From an uncultured Bacilli bacterium (GTDB lineage: Bacteria; Bacillota_I; Bacilli_A; RF39; UBA660), in the NCBI GenBank assembly GCA_944364005.1, contig CALVVW010000075.1, positions 1 through 5,156 of the forward strand: a stretch of 5,156 bases of DNA, given 5' to 3'. The stretch's first letter is position 1. Each line of letters begins with the position of its first letter. Under the pieces are notes generated by a model. It searched no databases and was not told the DNA's origin. It saw only the letters and a program-made list of their open reading frames with translations. This document shows positions 1-5,156 of the stretch, piece by piece. The translations under genes were made by a program, and so were the position numbers.

Positions 1-573
1 TTTAGCTAAATCTACTGTGTAGGTTGGAGAACCAATTTGGTCATCTACTACATTTACCGTATCATGATTTTCTGATAGTTTTAGCATTGTTTTGATAAAG
101 TTATTTCCGTTGATACCGAAGACCCAGGAAATTCTTGCGATAAAGTGGTTTTTATTTCTTCTTACTTCTTCTTCTCCTAAGTATTTCGTACAACCGTAAA
201 CACTCTTTGGATTTACTGCGTCTTCTTCTGTATAATATCCTTCTTTTGTTCCATCAAATACATAGTCTGTTGATAGATAAATTAATTTAGCATCTACTTT
301 GATTGCTGCATCAGTTATGTTTTTGGTTCCTTCTACATTGACCTTTTTGCAAGATTCTTCCATCTCTTCTGCTTTATCTACAGCAGTCCAGGCAGCACAA
401 TGGAATATTACATCTGGTTGATAAGTAGTAATTACTTCCATTACTTTGGCATCATCAGTAATATCCATATCAGCAACATCTAATGCTAAATAATCAGTCT
501 CTCCTCTTTTATCAAGTTCTCTAGTAATATCATATCCTAATTGACCTTTTACACCTGTAATTAAATATTTCAT
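1..573 (-). CDS. rmlD: dTDP-4-dehydrorhamnose reductase, C-terminus cut by window edge
   Basis: RmlD (RfbD) carries out the last step of dTDP-L-rhamnose synthesis: NAD(P)H-dependent reduction of dTDP-4-dehydro-L-rhamnose, in the cytoplasm. The first 191 codons are present and the frame is open to base 1. The family is usually about 280-300 residues, so roughly 90-110 C-terminal residues lie outside. Visible extended-SDR features are the N-terminal nucleotide-binding loop GVKGQLG (residues 7-13, usual form GANGQLG), HCAAWTAVDKAE (58-69), the STDYVFDG strand (101-108), the catalytic YxxxK pair Y126/K130 in VYGCTK, RISWVFG (147-153) and the substrate-side DDQIGSPTY (177-185). The ATG at 573-571 shares its A with the TAA stop of rmlC (TAATG), and AGGAG at 587-583 is well spaced for it, so this start is firm and translational coupling to rmlC is likely. 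Family assignment is secure. Confidence 0.96.
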   Translation of the reverse strand, partial: MKYLITGVKGQLGYDITRELDKRGETDYLALDVADMDITDDAKVMEVITTYQPDVIFHCAAWTAVDKAEEMEESCKKVNVEGTKNITDAAIKVDAKLIYLSTDYVFDGTKEGYYTEEDAVNPKSVYGCTKYLGEEEVRRNKNHFIARISWVFGINGNNFIKTMLKLSENHDTVNVVDDQIGSPTYTVDLAK

Positions 574-587
574 TATTTTTCTCTCCT
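571..587 (-). promoter_or_regulatory. rmlC/rmlD coupling site: AGGAG plus overlapping TAATG
   Basis: AGGAG (587-583) sits in the penultimate Arg codons of rmlC. Nine nt later the TAA stop of rmlC shares its final A with the ATG of rmlD. This arrangement is the classical one for translational coupling and keeps the epimerase and reductase in step. Confidence 0.85.
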
Positions 588-1145
588 AAATCTAGTTTTA
601 CATTCTTTTAATGTAGGTCTATCTTTATCTTTATCAGATAAAATTGGTTTTTCTATTCCATATTCTTTAAAGATTTCTTCCCAGTTGATACCAATATCAG
701 GATCATTCCAAAGAATTCCATCTTCTAATTCTGGGGCATAGTCATTGTCAATTAAATAATGAAAAACAGTATTATCTTCTAGACTTACAAAACCATGAGC
801 AAAACCACGTGGTACATATAATTGTTTATTATTCTCTGGTGTTAATAATACGCTTGTCCATTTTCCATAAGTTTCAGAATCTTCTCTAATATCTACTACT
901 ACATCGATAGCAGCTCCTTGAATTACTTCTACTATTTTTGCTTGACATTTAGGATTTTTTTGAAAGTGAAGTCCTCTTACTACACCTTTACTACTCTTAC
1001 TTCTGTTTGCTTGTACTACTCTTTCAAAGCCTAATTCATCAAAATCTTTTTGAATAAAATATGGAGAAAAATACCCTCTATCATCTCCAAATCTATTTGG
1101 TTCTATAATATAGCAATCTAATAAATTGGTTTCTGTTTTTTTCAT
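573..1145 (-). CDS. rmlC: dTDP-4-dehydrorhamnose 3,5-epimerase
   Basis: RmlC (RfbC) epimerises C3 and C5 of dTDP-4-dehydro-6-deoxy-D-glucose to the L-rhamno form, which RmlD then reduces. The protein is a cytoplasmic cupin dimer in this family. The 190 residues match the usual length of about 180-190. Signature elements are the N-terminal FGDDRGYF (19-26), QANRSKSSKGVVRGLHFQ (45-62) holding the probable catalytic His60, Lys70 in the following strand, VVVDIR (82-87), the VPRGFAHGF cupin strand (111-119, His117) and YLIDNDYAPELEDGI (130-144), whose tyrosines are candidates for the family's catalytic acid. ILWNDPDIGINW (144-155) is also typical. The ATG at 1145 has AGGAGG at 1155-1150, only 4 nt upstream; this site overlaps the rmlA stop codon. 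The gap to rmlA is 8 nt, and the gene overlaps rmlD by 1 nt. All expected active-site positions appear intact. Confidence 0.97.
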   Translation of the reverse strand: MKKTETNLLDCYIIEPNRFGDDRGYFSPYFIQKDFDELGFERVVQANRSKSSKGVVRGLHFQKNPKCQAKIVEVIQGAAIDVVVDIREDSETYGKWTSVLLTPENNKQLYVPRGFAHGFVSLEDNTVFHYLIDNDYAPELEDGILWNDPDIGINWEEIFKEYGIEKPILSDKDKDRPTLKECKTRFRREK

Positions 1146-1149
1146 AATT

Positions 1150-1155
1150 CCTCCT
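1150..1155 (-). promoter_or_regulatory. rmlC ribosome-binding site overlapping the rmlA stop codon
   Basis: AGGAGG lies 4 nt before the rmlC ATG, a short but workable spacing. Its first two bases (AG) are the last two bases of the TAG stop of rmlA. It settles the rmlC start, since no other in-frame ATG has a site like it nearby. Confidence 0.8.
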
Positions 1156-2032
1156 ACTTTGTTTCTTTAATTATTTTTTGTAAATATTCTCCATAAGCGT
1201 TTTTCTTCAATAGTTCAGCTCTTTCTTGTAATTTATCTTTTGTTATCCATCCACGATAATAAGCAATTTGTTCTGGACAACATATTATTTTGTCTTTATT
1301 ATTTTGAATTGTTCTTATCATATTGGACGCATCTAACTGACTATTAAAAGTACCAGTATCAAACCATGTGAATCCTTCTCCTAATATCTCTGCTTTTAAT
1401 TTTTTCTCTTGTAAATATAAATCATTTAAACTAGTAATTTCTAGTTCTCCTCTTTTTGATGGCTTAATTAATTTTGCTTTTTCTGATACACCTTTAGGAT
1501 AAAAATATAATCCTGTAATGGCATAGTTAGATTTTGGCTTTTCTGGTTTTTCTTCCACACTAATTACATTATGATTCTCATCTAATTCCATAATTCCAAA
1601 GCGTTCTGGATCTTTTACTTGATTACCGAAGATAGTTGCTTTTCCTTGTTTGGCATTTTCTTTTGCTCTGTTTAATATTTCATTAAATCCATTGCCATAG
1701 AAAATATTGTCTCCTAAAATCATTGCACATTCATCGTTACCAATAAATTTTTCTCCTAATAAAAATGCTTGTGCTAGTCCATCTGGAGAAGGTTGTATCG
1801 TATACTCAATATTGATTCCAAACTGTTTTCCATCTTTTAATAGTCTTTTAAATCCTTTTTGATCTTCTTCTGTAGTAATTACTAAAATATCCTTAATTCC
1901 CGCAAGCATTAATGTTGATAGTGGATAATAAATCATTGGTTTATCATAGATAGGAACTAATTGTTTACTAATTCCTTCTGTGATAGGGTATAGCCTCGTT
2001 CCACTTCCTCCAGCTAAAATAATTCCTTTCAT
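1154..2032 (-). CDS. rmlA: glucose-1-phosphate thymidylyltransferase
   Basis: RmlA (RfbA) joins dTTP and glucose-1-phosphate to give dTDP-glucose and pyrophosphate. This is the entry step to dTDP-L-rhamnose and usually the point of feedback control by the end product. The 292-residue length is normal. The nucleotidyltransferase fold opens with [11 protein letters not shown] (6-16), followed by [18 protein letters not shown] (22-39), [11 protein letters not shown] (80-90), the metal-binding LGDNIFYG (106-113, Asp108), the sugar-phosphate-site EEKP (160-163, Lys162), [10 protein letters not shown] (169-178), [13 protein letters not shown] (194-206) and WFDTGT (222-227, Asp224, second metal ligand). 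The ATG at 2032 is preceded at 5 nt by a perfect AGGAGG (2043-2038) inside the last two codons of the upstream glycosyltransferase, and only 2 nt separate the two genes. Complete, and very likely functional. Confidence 0.97.
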   Translation of the reverse strand: MKGIILAGGSGTRLYPITEGISKQLVPIYDKPMIYYPLSTLMLAGIKDILVITTEEDQKGFKRLLKDGKQFGINIEYTIQPSPDGLAQAFLLGEKFIGNDECAMILGDNIFYGNGFNEILNRAKENAKQGKATIFGNQVKDPERFGIMELDENHNVISVEEKPEKPKSNYAITGLYFYPKGVSEKAKLIKPSKRGELEITSLNDLYLQEKKLKAEILGEGFTWFDTGTFNSQLDASNMIRTIQNNKDKIICCPEQIAYYRGWITKDKLQERAELLKKNAYGEYLQKIIKETK

Positions 2033-2034
2033 TT

Positions 2035-2889
2035 TTACCTCCTACCTAGACATCTTATATATAGAATAAATAGCGATAATTTATTTGTTATATATAATAA
2101 TGCCATTTGAAATGAATTTGCTTTTAGATACTCTTTTACATAGTATCTTTGACTGGATTTTAATATCCGATATTTGTTAATTTTCTTTACATTTTTATCA
2201 ATCGTTACTGAATGATCATGAATAATTCTTACTCTGTTATCAATTATTAAAGACTTTTTTTTGTTTTCTAATTTTTTAGCAAATATTAATTCTTCATAGT
2301 AAAGAAATGTATTTTCATCAAAATAATTCACCTGTTTTAAGGCTTCACTATCTACCATAAAAAAGCATCCAGATACTACATCAACATAAGATTTATCCTT
2401 TTTATAGTGATCATCCTTATAATATAGTTTTTTTCTTTTAAAATAACGACTAATATATGGTAAATTTAGAAGTACTTCAGTAAATGCAGTTGTTTTTTTC
2501 CAACCACGATTTAGGTTCCCGTGTTCTTCTATTACAGGACTTGCTACTGCGACTTCATTATTAATATCAGATGAAAGAGTGTTTAAATCTTTGGCATTTT
2601 TTATGATAATATCTGAATTAGAAAATATAATATTACATCTACCTATTTTTTCAATTAGATATTTTGCACCGGTATTCATTCCTGATGAATAACCTTTGTT
2701 TTCGCTATTTTTAATTATAGTAATATTGCCATTTTCTTGTTCTTTTAATTGAACGAAAGAATCATCAGTCGAATTGTTATCTACAACTACAATACTATCA
2801 ATATTTTTAAATTCTTTTAATTGATTTAATAGCCTTATGGTAGTCTTCGCATCATTATAGTTTACAATAACAAATCCTATTTTCCTCAT
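2035..2889 (-). CDS. GT2 family glycosyltransferase, rhamnosyltransferase-like
   Basis: This is a soluble GT-A fold family 2 glycosyltransferase, most like the rhamnosyltransferases that build O-antigens and cell-wall polysaccharides. It probably transfers a sugar from a nucleotide donor to a lipid-linked glycan on the cytoplasmic membrane face. Counting from the ATG at 2889 (284 residues), I see [10 protein letters not shown] (4-13), the donor-site [11 protein letters not shown] (34-44), [14 protein letters not shown] (63-76), the DxD-equivalent SNSD (90-93), VSGCFFMV (172-179) and [11 protein letters not shown] (190-200). The last is the acceptor-side region, usually written FDE.FFLY.ED. 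The C-terminus is hydrophobic (about 260-280) but is not a clear membrane anchor. In-frame starts also exist at ATG 2907, GTG 2901 and TTG 2910. I prefer 2889 because the family begins at the IGFVIVNYN strand, GTGAG lies 7 nt upstream, and the candidate promoter would leave ATG 2907 almost leaderless. Placement next to rmlACD suggests dTDP-rhamnose as donor; that is inference. Confidence 0.88.
   Translation of the reverse strand: MRKIGFVIVNYNDAKTTIRLLNQLKEFKNIDSIVVVDNNSTDDSFVQLKEQENGNITIIKNSENKGYSSGMNTGAKYLIEKIGRCNIIFSNSDIIIKNAKDLNTLSSDINNEVAVASPVIEEHGNLNRGWKKTTAFTEVLLNLPYISRYFKRKKLYYKDDHYKKDKSYVDVVSGCFFMVDSEALKQVNYFDENTFLYYEELIFAKKLENKKKSLIIDNRVRIIHDHSVTIDKNVKKINKYRILKSSQRYYVKEYLKANSFQMALLYITNKLSLFILYIRCLGRR
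2038..2043 (-). promoter_or_regulatory. rmlA ribosome-binding site inside the end of the GT2 gene
   Basis: A perfect AGGAGG lies 5 nt before the rmlA ATG and forms the last two Arg codons (AGG AGG) of the upstream glycosyltransferase. It fixes the rmlA start and implies that terminating ribosomes on the upstream gene feed rmlA initiation. Confidence 0.85.
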
Positions 2890-2915
2890 ATTCTTTCTCA
2901 CTTTCATCAATTCTT

Positions 2916-2944
2916 ATTATAGTTCTTTTTTGTTGTTTAGACAA
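2916..2944 (-). promoter_or_regulatory. candidate internal sigma-A promoter before the GT2 and rmlACD genes
   Basis: Read on the minus strand, TTGTCT (2944-2939; 4 of 6 to TTGACA) is followed by a 17-nt spacer and a perfect TATAAT (2921-2916). It lies in the only sizeable intergenic gap of the window. The expected transcription start near 2909 would give a leader of about 20 nt to the ATG at 2889. In DNA this AT-rich a TATAAT alone is weak evidence; position plus spacing make it plausible. It would allow the GT2-rmlA-rmlC-rmlD block to be transcribed apart from the polymerase and gtrB-like genes. Confidence 0.5.
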
Positions 2945-2946
2945 CC

Positions 2947-3891
2947 CTACTCCTCTGTCTTTTCGGTCTCACTGACAATGTAGATAGGTCTTTTCTTCAC
3001 TTCTAAATATAATTTAGACATATACATTCCCATGATTCCGAAGAAAAACAATTGTAATCCTCCCATGAATATGATAAGGCAAGCTAAACTTGGCCAGCCA
3101 CTTACTGGATCTCCAAATACGAGAGTTTTTATAACAATTACTAGAATTACCACAAAGGAGATTAAACAAAGTATTATTCCTACGATTGCTGAAATTACTA
3201 GTGGTGTTGTTGAAAAAGCTAATATTCCTTCTAGGGCGTATCTAAATAGTTTCCAAAAATTAAATTTGGACTTTCCTGCTACTCTTTCTCGTGCTTCATA
3301 TTTTATCCATTTTGTATTAAAACCTACAAAACTAAATAATCCTTTGGAATACCGATTGTATTCTTTCATATTTACAATCGCATCCACTACTTTTCTTTTC
3401 ATTAGACGAAAGTCTCTGGCACCTGGTACTTGTGGTGTTGAGGATATTTTTCCAATCAATTTATACCAGCACTTTGTAAATATTTTTCTAATGAAACCAT
3501 AATCTTTGTGTTTTGGACTATATAGTGCAACACAATCATATCCTTCTTCTTTTATTGAGTGGTACATTTCTTTGATCATACTTGGTGGATCTTGCATATC
3601 CGCATCCATGATGGCTACTAAATCTCCTGTTGCATACTCTAATCCAGCATATATGCCTCCTTCTTTTCCAAAATTTCTAGAAAAAGAAATAAAACGTACT
3701 CTATCATCTTTTTTTCGTAACTCTTTTATCATAGTTAAGGTATTATCTTTACTTCCATCATTGATGAAAATAAACTCAAATTGTACTTTTTTCATTTCCT
3801 CTGCTATTTTTGTTATTTCTTTATAAAAGATTGGTAATGGCTCTTCTTCGTTGTAGCATGGAACGATAATTGATATTTTTTCTTTTTTCAT
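2947..3891 (-). CDS. GtrB/DPM-like polyprenyl-phosphate glycosyltransferase with two C-terminal membrane helices
   Basis: This family 2 enzyme belongs to the GtrB, dolichol-phosphate-mannose-synthase-like group, whose members move a sugar from a nucleotide donor to undecaprenyl phosphate at the inner membrane face. The lipid-linked sugar is then used outside the membrane to decorate polymers. The 314 residues begin with ISIIVPCYNEEE (6-17), then FINDGSKDNT (42-51), RNFGKEGGIYAGLEYATGD (72-90), the catalytic DADMQDPP (96-103), GARDFRLM (157-164), YSKGLFSFVGF (181-191) and ARERVAGKSKFNFWKL (200-215, the amphipathic interface segment). Two membrane helices follow (about 229-254 and 268-292), with the typical GDPVSGWPS between them (260-268). 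This is close to the usual GtrB layout and length. ATG 3891 has AGGGAG (3902-3897) 5 nt upstream; the gap to the upstream gene is 24 nt. The sugar cannot be read from sequence. No GtrA-type flippase or polytopic GT-C partner is present in the window. Confidence 0.93.
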   Translation of the reverse strand: MKKEKISIIVPCYNEEEPLPIFYKEITKIAEEMKKVQFEFIFINDGSKDNTLTMIKELRKKDDRVRFISFSRNFGKEGGIYAGLEYATGDLVAIMDADMQDPPSMIKEMYHSIKEEGYDCVALYSPKHKDYGFIRKIFTKCWYKLIGKISSTPQVPGARDFRLMKRKVVDAIVNMKEYNRYSKGLFSFVGFNTKWIKYEARERVAGKSKFNFWKLFRYALEGILAFSTTPLVISAIVGIILCLISFVVILVIVIKTLVFGDPVSGWPSLACLIIFMGGLQLFFFGIMGMYMSKLYLEVKKRPIYIVSETEKTEE

Positions 3892-3896
3892 TTTTA

Positions 3897-3902
3897 CTCC
3901 CT
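3897..3902 (-). promoter_or_regulatory. ribosome-binding site of the GtrB-like gene
   Basis: AGGGAG is located 5 nt before the ATG at 3891, in the 24-nt gap after the Wzy-like gene. It supports that start codon. No promoter or terminator fits in this gap, so the two genes are probably co-transcribed. Confidence 0.75.
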
Positions 3903-3915
3903 ACTTTCACTTTCC

Positions 3916-5156
3916 CTATAGACTATCTATTATTAGACATTTTTTAGTTAGTTTAGCATTATTTTTTAAAAACTCTTCTTGGTCTTTTTCTGTTTTAAAT
4001 ATGATGTATTTTATTTTATCTATTGGTAAATTGGCAATCTGGTCTTTTTTCTTTTTATTTATTTTGTCTACATAAATATTATAGTAAGACGATGAGATTG
4101 TTCCTATCTTATTTTTTAATTTGTCATATTCTTGATAGCAATAACATTTATCATACATTTGATAGTTTATTATTTGATACCATAGTAGTTTTCGTGAGTT
4201 TATTATTTTTTCTATGATTTTGTTTTTATTTGTTACTGATTTATATTTTTTTATTATTATCTCTGATGAAAGCCTATTTTTTTCTTTTATTTTTCTTGTT
4301 ATTAATAAAAATTCTACTTTATATTTTTCTAAATCTAAATTATTTATTTTACTTTCTAATGATTTATCTATATTTAAATTTTGTCCTATAAATAGTATCC
4401 GTTCATACTTGTTTTTTTCTAATATCAGCAATAGAACTATTAATAAAATACTAACTGCTGGGGCTGTAATAATATGTCCTGTTACAAACGATAGTAACAC
4501 ACTTAATACTACACTGATATATAACATATACTGTGTAAAATCTAGCTTCTTTCTACGTTTCATAATTAAGTAAAAGAAGTATCCATATATTCCAAAATAG
4601 ATAATAAATCCTATTAGTCCCTGAGAATAATAAATATCAAAATAGTCCATTTCTATTGCTTTCGTGTCCTTACCATCTTTTAAGTAACCAATACCAAATA
4701 GTTGTAGGTAATTATTTTCATCTCGGTAATCTTTATATCTATTTTCTAGGAATGTTAAGCGTTCACTGAAAATAAAATGATCTATTAATTTTTTATCTTT
4801 AAATACCTCTGTTATGTTATCTACTTCTAAAAATTCTAAATGGGTTTCAATATTTTTATAGAAATTAGTTTTTGGTAATATTACTATCATTCCTGCTATA
4901 AATATTAGTAGAAGAATGATGCTTATTGCTACTCGTTTTACTCTTTTTAATTTTATTTCTTGACGGATAAACCATAGATAAGTGAAGAATATGGTAATTC
5001 CTAAAGACAATAATGGTGTCTTAGTACCTATTGTTAGTATCACATATAAATAGATAAGAACTATTATTAAAGTTAGGAGTATTTTTTTCTTATTTACTAG
5101 TATTAAAATCATGATTGGTGTTAGTATCGATATAATTCCACTAATTTCATTTGCAG
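3916..5156 (-). CDS. O-antigen ligase/polymerase (Wzy/WaaL-like), 5' end outside window, with an extra C-terminal domain
   Basis: The frame is open to the right edge. The ATG at 5112 is internal, because 14 in-frame residues before it (ANEISGIISILTPI) form part of a membrane helix typical of this family. Counting from that Met, membrane helices lie at about 1-6 (with the preceding residues), 11-28, 33-49, 62-79, 166-184, 193-209 and 213-231. GTKTPLLS (29-36) is a family-typical motif. The large outward loop (about 80-165) contains FSERLTFLENR (115-125), FGIGY (139-143) and IEMDYFDIYYSQGLIGF (153-169), as in O-antigen ligase domains. Such proteins polymerise or ligate lipid-linked repeat units outside the membrane. 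Residues 236-398 are an additional cytoplasmic domain resembling the first half of a GT4 glycosyltransferase, described separately. It is the first gene in the visible operon. Polymerase versus ligase cannot be decided from this part. Perhaps half of the membrane region is missing off-window. Confidence 0.86.
   Translation of the reverse strand, partial: ANEISGIISILTPIMILILVNKKKILLTLIIVLIYLYVILTIGTKTPLLSLGITIFFTYLWFIRQEIKLKRVKRVAISIILLLIFIAGMIVILPKTNFYKNIETHLEFLEVDNITEVFKDKKLIDHFIFSERLTFLENRYKDYRDENNYLQLFGIGYLKDGKDTKAIEMDYFDIYYSQGLIGFIIYFGIYGYFFYLIMKRRKKLDFTQYMLYISVVLSVLLSFVTGHIITAPAVSILLIVLLLILEKNKYERILFIGQNLNIDKSLESKINNLDLEKYKVEFLLITRKIKEKNRLSSEIIIKKYKSVTNKNKIIEKIINSRKLLWYQIINYQMYDKCYCYQEYDKLKNKIGTISSSYYNIYVDKINKKKKDQIANLPIDKIKYIIFKTEKDQEEFLKNNAKLTKKCLIIDSL
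3919..4407 (-). other. C-terminal domain of the Wzy-like protein: lone GT4 (GT-B) N-terminal-half-like region
   Basis: This covers residues 236-398, counted from the Met at 5112. After the last membrane helix and the basic EKNKYER, the sequence reads ERILFIGQNLNI (237-248), then an amphipathic stretch ending NNLDLEKYKVEFLLITR (257-273). This matches the opening strand-helix-strand of GT4 enzymes, which usually has GG followed by EK(S) between them; here the two glycines are missing (NIDKSLE). The end, KYIIFKTEKDQEEF (368-381) then KKCLIIDSL (390-398), resembles the GT4 strand where 'VSE..K..F' is followed by the strand before 'N-GID'. The protein stops there, exactly where the donor-binding second half would begin. 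Only 24 nt separate it from the next gene, so no hidden second half exists. Similarity was judged by eye. The domain may bind an acceptor glycan or a partner, or be a decayed fusion. Confidence 0.55.

Noticed and set aside
196..198. YGCTK in place of the commoner YGKTK at the RmlD active site as a possible defect.
   Set aside because: The catalytic Tyr and Lys are both kept; the residue in between varies in the SDR superfamily, so no loss of function is implied.
2942..2944. TTG start after the GAGGAG at the end of the GtrB-like gene, giving a peptide of about 30 residues overlapping the GT2 start.
   Set aside because: The GAGGAG is explained by the Glu-Glu end of the upstream protein. The peptide is short, uses a rare start codon and has no recognisable features.
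2932..2945. Small inverted repeat GTTGT-TTAG-ACAAC as a terminator or operator.
   Set aside because: The stem is only 5 bp of mostly A/T pairs, and on the transcribed strand it is followed by A, not U, residues. It overlaps the -35 candidate, but that is too little to call an operator.
3032..3826. Two long plus-strand open frames opposite the GtrB-like gene (3032-3502 and 3506-3826).
   Set aside because: They are antisense to a gene with complete, well-placed family motifs, have no recognisable domains or good ribosome-binding sites, and their residues are the reverse reading of conserved codons.
4023..4573. Two plus-strand open frames opposite the Wzy-like gene.
   Set aside because: They are Phe/Leu/Ile/Ser-rich readings of an AT-rich antisense strand, overlap a better supported gene and show no family motif.
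5110..5112. ATG at 5112 as the true start of the Wzy-like gene.
   Set aside because: The frame stays open to the window edge, and the preceding residues (ANEISGIISILTPI) fit a membrane helix of the family. A start here would leave out half of the usual membrane domain.

Overview
The window is about 5.2 kb of AT-rich DNA. Every supportable gene lies on the minus strand, so transcription runs from the right edge to the left edge. It is a segment of a surface-polysaccharide biosynthesis locus. The low GC (about 30% in the rml genes, lower elsewhere), the strong AGGAGG ribosome-binding sites, the standard genetic code (Trp as TGG, no TGA readthrough) and the flavour of the Rml proteins all point to a low-GC Firmicute (Clostridia, Bacilli or Erysipelotrichia type). 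Genus cannot be assigned from this sequence alone.

In transcription order there are six genes. (1) The 3' part of a multi-pass O-antigen ligase/polymerase (Wzy/WaaL-like) gene runs in from the right edge and carries an unusual soluble C-terminal domain (3916-5156). (2) A GtrB/DPM-like membrane glycosyltransferase with a GT2 domain and two C-terminal membrane helices follows (2947-3891). (3) Next is a soluble GT2 glycosyltransferase of rhamnosyltransferase type (2035 to about 2889). (4-6) The dTDP-L-rhamnose genes rmlA (1154-2032), rmlC (573-1145) and rmlD (1-573, cut by the left edge) complete the set. The fourth gene of that pathway, rmlB, is not in the window and could lie just beyond the left edge.

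The genes are packed as one operon. The gaps are 24, about 40-57, 2 and 8 nt, and rmlC/rmlD overlap by 1 nt (TAATG). The only gap large enough for a promoter lies between the two glycosyltransferases. It holds a good sigma-A-type candidate: a perfect TATAAT, a 17-nt spacer and a 4/6 match to the -35 box. This could give the GT2-rmlACD segment its own transcription.

The inferred division of labour is as follows. RmlA, RmlC and RmlD (with RmlB) make dTDP-L-rhamnose in the cytoplasm. The soluble GT2 enzyme probably adds a sugar, plausibly rhamnose, to a lipid-linked repeat unit. The GtrB-like enzyme charges undecaprenyl phosphate with a single sugar for extracellular decoration. The Wzy/WaaL-like protein polymerises or ligates the exported units.

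The most unusual item is the C-terminal part of the Wzy-like protein. After the last membrane helix it continues for about 160 residues that resemble only the N-terminal half of a GT4-type (GT-B fold) glycosyltransferase, with no nucleotide-sugar-binding half. No RNA genes, mobile elements, CRISPR arrays or convincing terminators were seen. There is no gene-free stretch longer than 60 bases.
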